A program made the position numbers and the translations under genes. Below are positions 26,785-34,851 of a stretch of 64,000 bases of DNA, one piece after another. Under the pieces are notes generated by a model. That model was given only the letters and a program-made list of their open reading frames with translations. It had not been told where the DNA came from and did no database searches. The DNA comes from Christiangramia sp. (GTDB taxonomy: Bacteria > Bacteroidota > Bacteroidia > Flavobacteriales > Flavobacteriaceae): positions 133,275-197,274 of the forward strand of contig NZ_JAPYPC010000001.1 of the NCBI RefSeq assembly GCF_029937855.1. Reading direction: 5' to 3'. Numbering within the stretch: position 1 is the first letter of the stretch; each line of letters begins with the position of its first letter.

Positions 26785-27351
26785 TTGGAAGATCTTTTAT
26801 GCACCATAAGAGACTGTAAGGTTTGCGAAGATCATCTTCCACTAGGGCCAAGGCCAATTATTGAAGCCAGTAAAAATTCAAAAATTGTATTGATTAGTCA
26901 GGCACCCGGAAGAATTGTCCATGAATCTGGAATTGCCTGGAACGATCAAAGTGGAAAAAAATTGAGGGAATGGCTGGGCGTAGATAAAGACACTTTTTAT
27001 AAGCTAGATAACTTTGCTATTCTCCCAATGGGTTTTTGCTATCCCGGAAAAGCTAAAACCGGCGATTTGCCGCCCCGAAAAGAATGTGCTCCTTTATGGC
27101 ATGAATCAGTTTGGAAAGAAATGAAAAATGTTCAGCTGAAAATTATTATTGGTTCTTATGCCGCGAATTATTATCTTGGAAAAGGGAATAACCTCACTGA
27201 AAAAGTTCAGAATTATAATAATTATCTTCCAGAATTCTGGATTCTGCCACTTCCCTCTCCGGTAAACCGATTTTGGAGAATGAAGAATCCGTGGTTTGAA
27301 GAAAATGTGGTGCCTAAACTTCAGGATAAAATTGCCGATATTTTAAGCTGA
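26785..27351 (+). CDS. Uracil-DNA glycosylase family protein
   Basis: A 188-residue protein of the UDG superfamily (family 4/5-like). It has the motif-1 segment LISQAPGRIVHESGIAW, a PRKEC motif, and the late motif LPLPSPVNRFW that supplies the catalytic loop. Cys11 and Cys14 (RDCKVCED) plus the Cys of GFCYPG and RKECAP could hold a 4Fe-4S cluster. The start appears to be TTG at 26785: the frame has no ATG between it and an upstream stop at 26764-26766; ATT at 26782 is the only alternative. It follows rsmI by 4 nt. The lesion specificity is not known. Confidence 0.8.
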   Translation: MEDLLCTIRDCKVCEDHLPLGPRPIIEASKNSKIVLISQAPGRIVHESGIAWNDQSGKKLREWLGVDKDTFYKLDNFAILPMGFCYPGKAKTGDLPPRKECAPLWHESVWKEMKNVQLKIIIGSYAANYYLGKGNNLTEKVQNYNNYLPEFWILPLPSPVNRFWRMKNPWFEENVVPKLQDKIADILS

Positions 27352-27414
27352 AAATTTAAATTGCTGTAACTTGTTTTTGCTAATTTCGGTATCAATTTTT
27401 TTCAATAAATTTTT

Positions 27415-29109
27415 ATGCGCTGGACCTTAAAACCCAAACCCGATTCTATTACCGTGAATGCTTTGGCAGAAAAATTAGGAATTGGTGTTCCGGTTGCAAG
27501 ACTTTTGGTGCAACGAGGAATTACAAGTTTTGAGGAAGCGAAAAAATTCTTTCGTCCAGACCTCAAAGATCTTCACGATCCTTTTTTAATGAAGGATATG
27601 GAAAAAGCGGTGGAGCGTATTGAAAAAGCCATTGAAAATGACCAAAATATCATGATCTATGGCGATTATGATGTAGATGGTACCACCAGTGTGGCTTTGA
27701 TGTCCTCTTTTTTAAAATTTCGCTACCAGAATGTGACTACTTATATCCCAGATCGTTATGAAGAGGGCTACGGTGTTTCGTATCAGGGTATCGCTTATGC
27801 TGAGGATAATGATATTCATTTGATTATTGCGCTGGATTGCGGAATTAAAGCCATAGAAAAGGTAGCCTATGCAAAGAAAAAAGGAATAGATTTTATCATT
27901 TGTGACCATCACCGTCCCGGCACTGAAATTCCAGATGCTGTTGCCGTGCTGGATCCAAAACGTGAAGATTGTACGTATCCTTATGACGAATTATGCGGCT
28001 GCGGAGTAGGTTTTAAGCTTATTCAGGCGATTACCCAAAAGAATAATGAACCTGAGGAAATTTTATTGCCCTATCTAGATCTGGTAGCTACCGCTATTGG
28101 AGCTGATATTGTACCAATTACCGGCGAAAACCGGATTCTGGCTTATCATGGCCTGTATGTGATTAATGTAGCTCCCCGTAGAGGAATTCAGAGTTTGTTG
28201 GGCGATCGCAAAAATGTGAGTATTACTGATGTTGTTTTTATTGTCGCGCCAAGAATTAACGCTGCCGGAAGGATGAAACACGGTTTGCACGCCGTTAATT
28301 TGCTTACGGAAGAAGATGAAGCTGTTTCAGCTAAATATGCGGAAGAAATTGAAACCTATAACACAGATAGGCGGAGTGCAGATAAAACCATAACAGAAGA
28401 AGCCAGGCAGCAGATCATTCGGCTGAAGGAAGAAGAACGAATAACGACGGTAGTTTATGATGAAAACTGGCATAAAGGTGTTATTGGTATCGTAGCTTCG
28501 AGGCTTACCGAAACCTGGTATCGCCCCACGCTCGTCTTTACCAAAAGTGGTGAAAAATTAGCGGCATCTGCCAGGTCTGTAAAAGGATTTGATGTTTATG
28601 AAGCCCTGGAAAGCTGTAAAGATTATATTGAGCAGTTTGGCGGACATAAATATGCCGCCGGACTCACCCTTATGGAATCTGAATATCTCAATTTCAAACA
28701 AAAATTTGAGGAAGTGGTTTCGGGAAGTATAGACCGAAATCTTCTAACCCCCGAAATTAGTATAGATGCCGAACTTTCTCTGAAAGATATCACCCCAAAA
28801 TTCTATCGTATCTTAAAACAATTTGCACCCTTTGGCCCTGGAAATATGTCCCCCGTTTTTATTAGCCGGGGGTTGACAGATACCGGTTTTGGCAAGTGCG
28901 TGGGAGAGGAGAAATCCCACTTAAAATGCCAGGTTCAACAGGAAAAAGGAGGGCCGGCTTTTGATGTTATAGGCTTTAATCTTGGGGGAAAACTTAAAAT
29001 TATTGGGGACGGAAAAAAATTCGATGCGGTTTACAGCCTGGATGAAAATACCTGGAATGGGAATACTAAAATTCAATTGAAGCTAAAGGATATTCGGGAG
29101 AGTTTTTAG
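27415..29109 (+). CDS. recJ: Single-stranded-DNA-specific exonuclease RecJ
   Basis: 5'-3' ssDNA exonuclease of recombination and mismatch/base-excision repair. DHH phosphoesterase motifs are visible: MIYGDYDVDGTTSV, LIIALDCG, FIICDHHRPG, AVLDPKRED, and the DHHA1 part with ARINAAGRM and QFGGHKYAAGL. C-terminal OB-fold ends the 564-residue chain. A weak upstream promoter (TAATTTCG) is possible. It follows the UDG gene by about 60 nt, making a small DNA-repair cluster. Confidence 0.95.
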   Translation: MRWTLKPKPDSITVNALAEKLGIGVPVARLLVQRGITSFEEAKKFFRPDLKDLHDPFLMKDMEKAVERIEKAIENDQNIMIYGDYDVDGTTSVALMSSFLKFRYQNVTTYIPDRYEEGYGVSYQGIAYAEDNDIHLIIALDCGIKAIEKVAYAKKKGIDFIICDHHRPGTEIPDAVAVLDPKREDCTYPYDELCGCGVGFKLIQAITQKNNEPEEILLPYLDLVATAIGADIVPITGENRILAYHGLYVINVAPRRGIQSLLGDRKNVSITDVVFIVAPRINAAGRMKHGLHAVNLLTEEDEAVSAKYAEEIETYNTDRRSADKTITEEARQQIIRLKEEERITTVVYDENWHKGVIGIVASRLTETWYRPTLVFTKSGEKLAASARSVKGFDVYEALESCKDYIEQFGGHKYAAGLTLMESEYLNFKQKFEEVVSGSIDRNLLTPEISIDAELSLKDITPKFYRILKQFAPFGPGNMSPVFISRGLTDTGFGKCVGEEKSHLKCQVQQEKGGPAFDVIGFNLGGKLKIIGDGKKFDAVYSLDENTWNGNTKIQLKLKDIRESF

Positions 29110-29150
29110 GATTTATAGATTTCACTAAATTTTTCATAGAAAAATATCAT

Positions 29151-29189
29151 ATACGTAAGTACGATTTTAAGTACTTACGTATAAATTTG
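29151..29189 (+). promoter_or_regulatory. Operator palindrome and -7 box of yefM-yoeB
   Basis: A perfect inverted repeat with 12-base arms, ATACGTAAGTAC (29151-29162) and GTACTTACGTAT (29171-29182), 8 bases apart, abuts the -7 element TAAATTTG (29182-29189). The ATG at 29194 is so close that the mRNA would be nearly leaderless. Position and symmetry fit the autoregulatory operator of a toxin-antitoxin pair. Confidence 0.7.
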
Positions 29190-29193
29190 TAGG

Positions 29194-29445
29194 ATGGAAA
29201 CTGTTAACTATAGTAATTTTCGCTCTAACCTGAAATACTGGTTTGATAAGGTAATAGATAATGTTAGCGAATTGATTATTAGACGAAAAGGGGATAGGGA
29301 TCTTGTTTTAATATCCCTGGATGAGTATAACTCCTTAAAAGAAATTACCTATTTATTGACTGGTAAAAACCGAGAGGTGTTATTAAATTCTATTAATGAG
29401 CTTGAATCTGGTTCGGTAGTTCAAAACGAACTTATAGAGAAATGA
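29194..29445 (+). CDS. yefM: Antitoxin, YefM/Phd family
   Basis: An 83-residue antitoxin that should bind both the downstream toxin and the upstream palindrome. The N-terminal Phd/YefM DNA-binding domain is seen as NYSNFRSNLKYWFDKVIDN, LIIRRKGDRDLVLISLDEYN; the C-terminal tail (about 55-83) is the toxin-wrapping segment. The stop overlaps the toxin start by 4 nt (ATGA), standard for this pair. Confidence 0.92.
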   Translation: METVNYSNFRSNLKYWFDKVIDNVSELIIRRKGDRDLVLISLDEYNSLKEITYLLTGKNREVLLNSINELESGSVVQNELIEK

Positions 29446-29702
29446 AACTAATCTGGTCCTCAATCTCGTGGGATGATTATTTATATTGCCAGAACACAGA
29501 TAAAAAAATCCTTAAGCGAATAAATGCACTAATAAAAAGCGGTATGCCCACACCCTATGAAGGTATTGGTAAACCTGAAGCTTTGAAAGGGGATTCACAA
29601 GGTTACTGGCCTAGACGTATTACTTCCGAACATCGACTGGTTTATAAATATGAAAATGAAAGTTTAATGATTGCCGCTTGCCGGTATCCTTATAGAAAGT
29701 GA
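29442..29702 (+). CDS. yoeB: YoeB-family toxin with His83 replaced by Pro
   Basis: An 86-residue Txe/YoeB mRNA interferase homologue, aligning without gaps to E. coli YoeB over 84 residues. Conserved: KLIWS at the start, Glu46 in GKPEALKG, Arg65 in EHRLVY, and Tyr84. The third catalytic residue, His83, is Pro (ACRYPYRK instead of ACRYHY); the codon is CCT, one base from CAT. A two-residue extension follows. The toxin is therefore expected to be weak or inactive as a nuclease, while antitoxin binding and autoregulation may persist. Confidence 0.9.
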   Translation: MKLIWSSISWDDYLYCQNTDKKILKRINALIKSGMPTPYEGIGKPEALKGDSQGYWPRRITSEHRLVYKYENESLMIAACRYPYRK

Positions 29703-29710
29703 ACTTTTAA

Positions 29711-30463
29711 TTACAATTTTTTTAGAATAGTCTTTTCGCCATCAAATTCAGCATAGGTATAATGGCTTATCCAGTCGCCGGTATTGATATAAGTAGCTTT
29801 TCCGTTTAGATCTATCTCTAAAGGCAAATGTCGATGGCCAAACAAAAAATAATCGTAGTGTTTCTGTTCTAATTTGCGTTTACAATACTGAATAAGCCAT
29901 TCTTTATCTTCACCTAAAAATGTTTGATCTTCATCCCCTGAAATCATTTTATTCTTTACTGAAAAATATTGTGCCAGAGGAACGCCAAGATCGGGGTGAA
30001 GCCATTTATACAACCATTTTGAAAGCGGATTGGTAAAGACCCTCTTCATGCGTTTATAGCCTTTATCTCCCGGTCCCAGCCCATCTCCGTGGCCTACCAA
30101 AAAAATTTTATTATTAAATTCGAATTCTTTTGGTTGATGATATACAGGGATATCTAATTCCTCTTCAAAATAAGTGTTCATCCAGAGATCATGGTTGCCA
30201 ACGAAGAAATAAACAGGAATTCCGCTGTCTTTTATTTCTGCCAGTTTTCCTAATGTTCTTACAAAGCCTTTTGGAACCACATGTTTGTATTCGAACCAGA
30301 AATCAAAAAGATCGCCCAGTAGAAAAATGGCAGCAGCATCTTTTTTTATTTCATCCAGCCATTTTACAAATACCGCTTCCCGCTCACGACTTTTAGCCAT
30401 GGTGGGCGCGCCAAGATGATTATCGCTTGAAAAATATACTTTTTTGCCGTACGGAATGTTCAT
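29711..30463 (-). CDS. lpxH: UDP-2,3-diacylglucosamine diphosphatase (LpxH-like)
   Basis: Calcineurin-like metallophosphoesterase cleaving UDP-2,3-diacylglucosamine to lipid X in lipid A synthesis. The five metal motifs are present: SSDNHLGAP, LLGDLFDFWFE, VGNHDLWM, GHGDGLGPGDKGYK and GHRHLPLE. Length 250 is typical of the Bacteroidota form. It converges with yoeB (8 nt between stops). Upstream is a TATCTTTA -7-like element at about 30477-30484. Confidence 0.9.
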   Translation of the reverse strand: MNIPYGKKVYFSSDNHLGAPTMAKSREREAVFVKWLDEIKKDAAAIFLLGDLFDFWFEYKHVVPKGFVRTLGKLAEIKDSGIPVYFFVGNHDLWMNTYFEEELDIPVYHQPKEFEFNNKIFLVGHGDGLGPGDKGYKRMKRVFTNPLSKWLYKWLHPDLGVPLAQYFSVKNKMISGDEDQTFLGEDKEWLIQYCKRKLEQKHYDYFLFGHRHLPLEIDLNGKATYINTGDWISHYTYAEFDGEKTILKKL

Positions 30464-30650
30464 AAAAACGTAATTCGGGATAAAGATAGGAGATTTCTCC
30501 TTTTAGTTGAAATCAATAGAACGAGATTGCTTCGCCTTGCTCATAATACCAATATTCATTGAACAATTTTATTTCTGAATTTAATCATGCTGAACTTGTT
30601 TTATAATTTCCCTGAAGTTATTTGTAATTTCAGTCAAACTCTATTGATCT

Positions 30651-30903
30651 GTCATCTCGACCAGAGGGAGAGATCTCGTTAAAATTTGAATTAATCAAGA
30701 GATTTCTCCTTCGCTATGCTTCGTCGAAATGCCCAATGGGAGAATCTCAATTGCTTTACCTAACTCGCAATGTTAATTTTGTCATCTCGACCAGAGGGAG
30801 ATCTCATTGGAGTTTGAATTAATCAAGAGATTTCTCCTTTGCTAAGCTAGTTGAAATCTCAAATAGTTAAATTGATGAGATTGGTTCGCTGCACTCGCAA
30901 TGA
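30651..30903. repeat. Two tandem ~122-bp intergenic repeats
   Basis: Two direct copies, 30651-30772 and 30781-30903, each opening GTCATCTCGACCAGAGGGA and closing CTCGCAATG. Each contains internal symmetry (AGATCTC... AAGAGATTTCTCC), so each can fold into a hairpin. A related fragment is at about 30522-30550 (gagattgcttcgccttgctc). No open frame crosses them. The form is that of a non-coding dispersed repeat; copy number elsewhere is unknown. Confidence 0.6.
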
Positions 30904-30911
30904 CTCTAAGA

Positions 30912-30995
30912 AGAATTGCGCAAGGGATAGCAGCGGATAGCTCCCGCTTTTTCGCGGGACTAAGAGCGGATAGCCCGACCCGTTAGGGGTGCGCC
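30912..30995. repeat. GC-rich repeat-like element downstream of queD
   Basis: A compact GC-rich stretch directly touching the queD stop. It contains GCGGATAGC twice (about 30932-30940 and 30966-30974), a hairpin CTCCCGC-TTTTT-CGCGGGA and GGGTGCGCCC. Similar sequences (ggatagcagcggatag...) recur after genes in flavobacteria as far as I recall. It may terminate queD. Confidence 0.45.
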
Positions 30996-31448
30996 CTAAT
31001 TATTATCAGACGCATACCACTCGGCAAAAGAGGTTTCGGTTTCCTGAAGTTTTAAGGAATGCAGCCGGATGTGAGAAGGCAGGTGTTTTTTGATCTTTTT
31101 AGCAAAATCTATCACCATATTTTCGCTGGTAGGCTGGTATTCTACCAGGATCACATCGTGGCCCCGATCTTTCAACTCGTTGGCCAATTCAACGTGCGGA
31201 GTGTTTTTATTGAAAACGGTGGCGTGGTCAAATACATCCACAATTTCGGATTTTACGATTTTCTTCAGGTCGCCAAAATCTATCACCATTCCAAATTTCA
31301 CATTTTCACTATCTGTAATAGGTTTTCCAATTACGGTTACACTCAGTTTATAGCTGTGGCCGTGCACGTTCTTACATTTCCCGTCGTAACCATACAGGGC
31401 GTGGCCGGTTTCAAAAGAGAATTGTTTGGTGATTCTGATATTGCTCAT
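30996..31448 (-). CDS. queD: 6-carboxytetrahydropterin synthase QueD-like
   Basis: PTPS-family enzyme, likely making 6-carboxy-5,6,7,8-tetrahydropterin for queuosine/7-deazaguanine synthesis. Zinc His residues are in ETGHALYGYDGKCKNVHGHS, with the nucleophilic Cys in GKCKNVHGH; further motifs are MVIDFGDLK, FDHATVFN, PTSENMV and the C-terminal LQETETSFAEW Glu. Length 150. A TATCTTTG -7 element lies upstream at 31466-31473 (leftward). A 6-pyruvoyl-tetrahydropterin synthase role cannot be excluded. Confidence 0.85.
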   Translation of the reverse strand: MSNIRITKQFSFETGHALYGYDGKCKNVHGHSYKLSVTVIGKPITDSENVKFGMVIDFGDLKKIVKSEIVDVFDHATVFNKNTPHVELANELKDRGHDVILVEYQPTSENMVIDFAKKIKKHLPSHIRLHSLKLQETETSFAEWYASDNN

Positions 31449-31524
31449 CTAGGCATATTTTGGTACAAAGATAATTGATTTTTTAAGCCTGGTTTTTTAA
31501 CACTTTACAATTTACTTTCTGAAT

Positions 31525-31532
31525 TATATTTG
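31525..31532 (+). promoter_or_regulatory. -7 element of the 2OG oxygenase gene
   Basis: TATATTTG followed by C fits TAnnTTTGC and lies 17 nt before the ATG at 31549, giving a very short leader. It is divergent from the queD -7 box. Confidence 0.5.
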
Positions 31533-31548
31533 CGAAATTTTCTAGATC

Positions 31549-32202
31549 ATGTCAGAATCAATTCAGGAACTTTTCGAACAGCTGGAATTTAAAGAGAATC
31601 CGCTATATGAGCAGATTATTCAGGATATCCTAGAGAAGAAATATAGTATTATTGATGGTTTTTTTAACGAAGCTGAGGTTGCTATCCTTAGATCTCAGCT
31701 ATTGAAAAAGTACGAGGAAGATAATTTCAAAAAAGCTGCGATCGGCAATAAAACAAGTGAGGTGATTGAACGATCTATTCGTGGGGATTTTATTCTCTGG
31801 ATCAATGAAGCCGAAGCAGGAATAGCTGAAAAGACCTATTTTAATAAGATAAATTCCCTGATAGATTATCTCAACAGGACCTGCTTTATGGGGATTCTCG
31901 CCAAAGAATTTCACTATGCGGTGTATCCTGAGGGAACTTTCTATAAACGGCATTTAGATACATTTCAAAATGACGGTAGAAGAAAATTATCTATGGTCTG
32001 TTACCTGAATGATGAAGATTGGAAACCTGAAAATGGGGGAGAATTGGCAATTTATACCCAGGAAAATGGAGAAGAGGATCAAATTAATATTTTTCCCTTT
32101 CCGGGTCGGGTAGTGATATTTGAAAGTCAGGAACTGGAACATGAAGTGAAACCGGTAAAAGTTCCACGGCTGAGTATTACCGGATGGCTTAAAACGAGGT
32201 GA
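31549..32202 (+). CDS. 2-oxoglutarate/Fe(II) oxygenase, prolyl-4-hydroxylase-like
   Basis: A 217-residue dioxygenase of the P4H superfamily. The iron-binding HxD is in TFYKRHLDTFQNDGRRKLS, the distal His in LEHEVKPV, and the 2OG-binding Arg in VPRLSITGWLK; NGGELAIYTQE is the usual core strand. Substrate unknown; relatives hydroxylate proline in ribosomal or other proteins. Flanked by a divergent queD and a convergent microprotein operon. Confidence 0.85.
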   Translation: MSESIQELFEQLEFKENPLYEQIIQDILEKKYSIIDGFFNEAEVAILRSQLLKKYEEDNFKKAAIGNKTSEVIERSIRGDFILWINEAEAGIAEKTYFNKINSLIDYLNRTCFMGILAKEFHYAVYPEGTFYKRHLDTFQNDGRRKLSMVCYLNDEDWKPENGGELAIYTQENGEEDQINIFPFPGRVVIFESQELEHEVKPVKVPRLSITGWLKTR

Positions 32203-32313
32203 TTATTTCTTGAATTTCTTATATAAAAAAACACCAATAAGGATAAGGGCTAAAATTAGCCAAAACCCCATTCCGCTTAGATAGCTTAAAACTTCCCAGG
32301 TATCCTGATCCAT
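32203..32313 (-). CDS. Microprotein, single membrane helix (36 aa)
   Basis: A 36-residue frame beginning MDQDTWEVLSYLSGMGFW, with one hydrophobic helix (about 15-30, LILALILIGVFLY) and a basic end KKFKK. Its ATG shares one base with the stop of the upstream 60-codon gene (TAATG at 32311-32315), so it is coupled. Length, acidic start, single helix and basic end are shared with the two genes upstream. No family recognised. Confidence 0.6.
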   Translation of the reverse strand: MDQDTWEVLSYLSGMGFWLILALILIGVFLYKKFKK

Positions 32314-32495
32314 TAATTTTTATATTTTCGTGAGTTTCTTACATTCCATCGATGCCGGGCGTAGAAAAAGAGGCCCAGCAATATCAGGATGGCCAGTAAG
32401 TACCAGAAATTTTCAGTAATAAATTCCTGGATCGTCCATCCCCATTCCTGTATTTCGTTAGGATCTTTATCTTTTGGTAGATGTTCCTGCATCAT
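32313..32495 (-). CDS. Microprotein, single membrane helix (60 aa)
   Basis: A 60-residue protein: acidic, polar N terminus (MMQEHLPKDKDPNEIQEWGW), one membrane helix (about 31-46, YLLAILILLGLFFYA) and a basic tail (RHRWNVRNSRKYKN), hence probably cytoplasmic C terminus. It overlaps the preceding gene by 4 nt (ATGA) and the following one by 1 nt. Function unknown; it could be an accessory subunit of a membrane complex. Confidence 0.65.
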   Translation of the reverse strand: MMQEHLPKDKDPNEIQEWGWTIQEFITENFWYLLAILILLGLFFYARHRWNVRNSRKYKN

Positions 32496-32650
32496 GGTTT
32501 CGCTTTTAAGTTTTTTCTCATTACAACAGCCACAATAATCCCAACAATTAGACCCACAATAAGAAATATATTGTCTGCAATAAAATTTCCCAAATCGTAA
32601 TCCATTTGATTAGCCTTATTCCCGTTTGAAATCTGTAATAGATAGCGCAT
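32492..32650 (-). CDS. Microprotein, single membrane helix (52 or 37 aa)
   Basis: A frame that starts either at 32650, 2 nt after the echA stop (52 aa, MRYLLQISNGNKANQ...), or at 32605 (37 aa, MDYDLGNFIADN). One hydrophobic helix (IFLIVGLIVGIIVAVVM) is followed by RKNLKAKP. The MDYDL start resembles the MDQDT start of the third microprotein and may be the true one. It overlaps the next gene by 4 nt (ATGA), making a three-gene coupled cassette behind echA. Confidence 0.6.
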   Translation of the reverse strand: MRYLLQISNGNKANQMDYDLGNFIADNIFLIVGLIVGIIVAVVMRKNLKAKP

Positions 32651-32652
32651 AC

Positions 32653-33420
32653 TTATTTTTTAAATTTCGCAAGCGCCTTCTTGGTAAAGTCTGAAAGTAC
32701 TAATTCTCCGGAAATTGCTGCTCTTTCTTCCAGAAGACCGGTCCAATTACCTGTATTTTCCCAAAGGATTTTTTTCATTTCAACTAAAGCCTGGGGATTA
32801 TAAGAAGCTAATTTTTCAGTAAAAAGAGCTATTTCCTTATCTAAGTCTTTAATTGATTCAAACACCTTTGCATACAGTCCTTTTTCTTTGGCCCAATAGG
32901 CATTTTTCCATTCATGGGCTGCCAGTGTTAATTCCGCCAAAGCATCTACTCCCATTTTCCTTTCCACCGCCGGGGCGATTACAAAAGGACCAATCCCTAT
33001 ACTCAATTCTGAAAGTTTAATCGCTGCTGCATCTGTTGCCATGGAATAATCACAGGCTGCTACCAGGCCTACTCCGCCACCAACTGTTTTGCCCTGAACT
33101 CTGCCTACAATTAATTTTTTACACTGTCTCATGGCATTAATCACTTTGGCAAAACCTGAGAAGAATGTTTTTCCGGTAGCCAGATCTTCGATCTCTATCA
33201 ACTCATTAAAAGAAGCACCTGCACAAAAGGCTTTTTCACCCTCAGATTTAAGCAGAATTACATTTACTTCGTCATTATCAGAAAGCTGATTGATCTCTTT
33301 TTCAAGGCGGTCTAATAAAACTGAAGGAAAGGAGTTGCTTGCAGGATGGCCAAATTCAATCGTGGCGATCTTATTTTCAATATTTGTATATAAACTTCCG
33401 TTCTCGCGGCTGGTGGTCAT
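32653..33420 (-). CDS. Enoyl-CoA hydratase/isomerase family protein
   Basis: A 255-residue crotonase-fold protein. Oxyanion-hole segments are KAFCAGASFNELIE (about 65-78) and GKTVGGGVGLVAACDYSMA (about 109-127). The second conserved acid of true hydratases is not clear: the GIGPFVIAPAVERKMG segment resembles isomerase/methylglutaconyl-type paralogues, so the exact reaction is open. It is preceded by a TAACTTTG -7 element (33438-33445, leftward) and followed at once by three microprotein genes. Confidence 0.85.
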   Translation of the reverse strand: MTTSRENGSLYTNIENKIATIEFGHPASNSFPSVLLDRLEKEINQLSDNDEVNVILLKSEGEKAFCAGASFNELIEIEDLATGKTFFSGFAKVINAMRQCKKLIVGRVQGKTVGGGVGLVAACDYSMATDAAAIKLSELSIGIGPFVIAPAVERKMGVDALAELTLAAHEWKNAYWAKEKGLYAKVFESIKDLDKEIALFTEKLASYNPQALVEMKKILWENTGNWTGLLEERAAISGELVLSDFTKKALAKFKK

Positions 33421-33483
33421 AAATAGTTAGTTTTTACCAAAGTTAAGGATATTGAAGGAAAGCAGCCGGTTCGTTAACAGAAT

Positions 33484-34812
33484 CTAAACGTCCTTTTGTA
33501 GATATTTTCTTCGGAAATAAATAACCAGGGTACTACTCCTAATAAGCATCCAGACGTAAAAAGCGATCCAGATACCATATAATTTTAATCCGAAATGGTC
33601 TGAAATAAGCAGAGCAGGAGTAAATCCTAAAAATGTTGCTGCTAAAAGTACATTCCGAAGATATTTTGCTTCTCCAAGACCTTTAAAAATTCCGTCGAAC
33701 ATAAAAGCTATGGCATTTACGGGTTGCATAAGTAGAACGATCCAGAAAACTGAAGAGAATAAAGCCAGCACGCTAGTTTCTTTATTAAAAAGTAAACCAA
33801 TCTCATTATAGAACAGTGTGCAAACTCCCATTAATATCAAGGCAATCAAAACAGCATATTTACTGATCTTTTTGCTGAGTTCCCATAGGTTCTTATAATC
33901 CATGGCGCCTAATAATTTTCCGCCAATGGCATTCCCTGCATTTGCATAACCATCGATAAAAAAGCTAAAGAAAAGCCAGATATTCATTAAAATACTTTGG
34001 GCGGCGATATAATTTTTTCCGTAATCTGTAGCATAGGCGTTTGCCAGATAAATAGCAAAATTTAAAGCAGCAGTCCGAACAAATAGGTTAGCAGCCATGA
34101 GCAAGAGCCCTCTCATTCTTGGATTGATATTGAAGCTCAGTTTTAAATGAAAAGGTGTTTTCTTAAAAAAGAACCATAACGCCATGATCAACATCGTTGC
34201 CTGGGCGGCCAGGCTGGCATACGCGGCACCTTTTAAATGCATGGCCGGTATAAAACCTTCTATTCCATAAACAAGCAAATAATCAAGTGCAACGTTTACC
34301 ACCGCTCCCGTAAGACTGCATTTCATTGCCCATAAGGTATTTTGCAAACCTCTAAAAACTCCAAAGATGGCAAACGTAACTAAGGTTAGAGGATATCCTA
34401 AAGCCCTAATCTGGTAATAATCTTCAGAATATTGCAAAATGAGGCCCTCGGCATTATAGGCACTAAAAATGGCTTCAGCAAAGAAGGCGGTCAAAGCATA
34501 TATAAGCAGACTAAAAATAAAATTGAAAAAAATGGCCTGTGGAATAAGCGTTTTCACCGCGTGTAAGCGATTTGCACCTAAATGTTGGGAGACAATTGCC
34601 GAAATTGCTGTTTTCGTTTGGGCTACTATCCAGATTATTGCTGAAAGAAATGATCCAACGATTCCGGCCGCGGCCAAGGCTTCAATAGAATTATCATCTA
34701 CATTTCCAATAACAGCAATATCGGTTAGAGAAATAAGGGGTTCAGCAATTCCCGCGATAATTGCGGGAATGGCGATCTTATTGATATTTTTAAAACTTAC
34801 CGAATTTTCCAA
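33484..34812 (-). CDS. MATE family efflux transporter
   Basis: A 442-residue multidrug and toxin extrusion transporter with about 12 membrane helices in two MatE halves. DinF-like features include IAIPAIIAGIAEPLISLTDI at the N terminus and IVAQTKTAISAIVSQHLGA. It should be an H+ or Na+ antiporter in the inner membrane; the substrate cannot be read. A TATATTTGC -7 element sits upstream at about 34831-34839 (leftward). The downstream neighbour echA is separated by 63 nt. Confidence 0.93.
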   Translation of the reverse strand: MENSVSFKNINKIAIPAIIAGIAEPLISLTDIAVIGNVDDNSIEALAAAGIVGSFLSAIIWIVAQTKTAISAIVSQHLGANRLHAVKTLIPQAIFFNFIFSLLIYALTAFFAEAIFSAYNAEGLILQYSEDYYQIRALGYPLTLVTFAIFGVFRGLQNTLWAMKCSLTGAVVNVALDYLLVYGIEGFIPAMHLKGAAYASLAAQATMLIMALWFFFKKTPFHLKLSFNINPRMRGLLLMAANLFVRTAALNFAIYLANAYATDYGKNYIAAQSILMNIWLFFSFFIDGYANAGNAIGGKLLGAMDYKNLWELSKKISKYAVLIALILMGVCTLFYNEIGLLFNKETSVLALFSSVFWIVLLMQPVNAIAFMFDGIFKGLGEAKYLRNVLLAATFLGFTPALLISDHFGLKLYGIWIAFYVWMLIRSSTLVIYFRRKYLQKDV

Positions 34813-34851
34813 AGGGAGTGAAAATGAATGGCAAATATAGAATGCCCTGAA

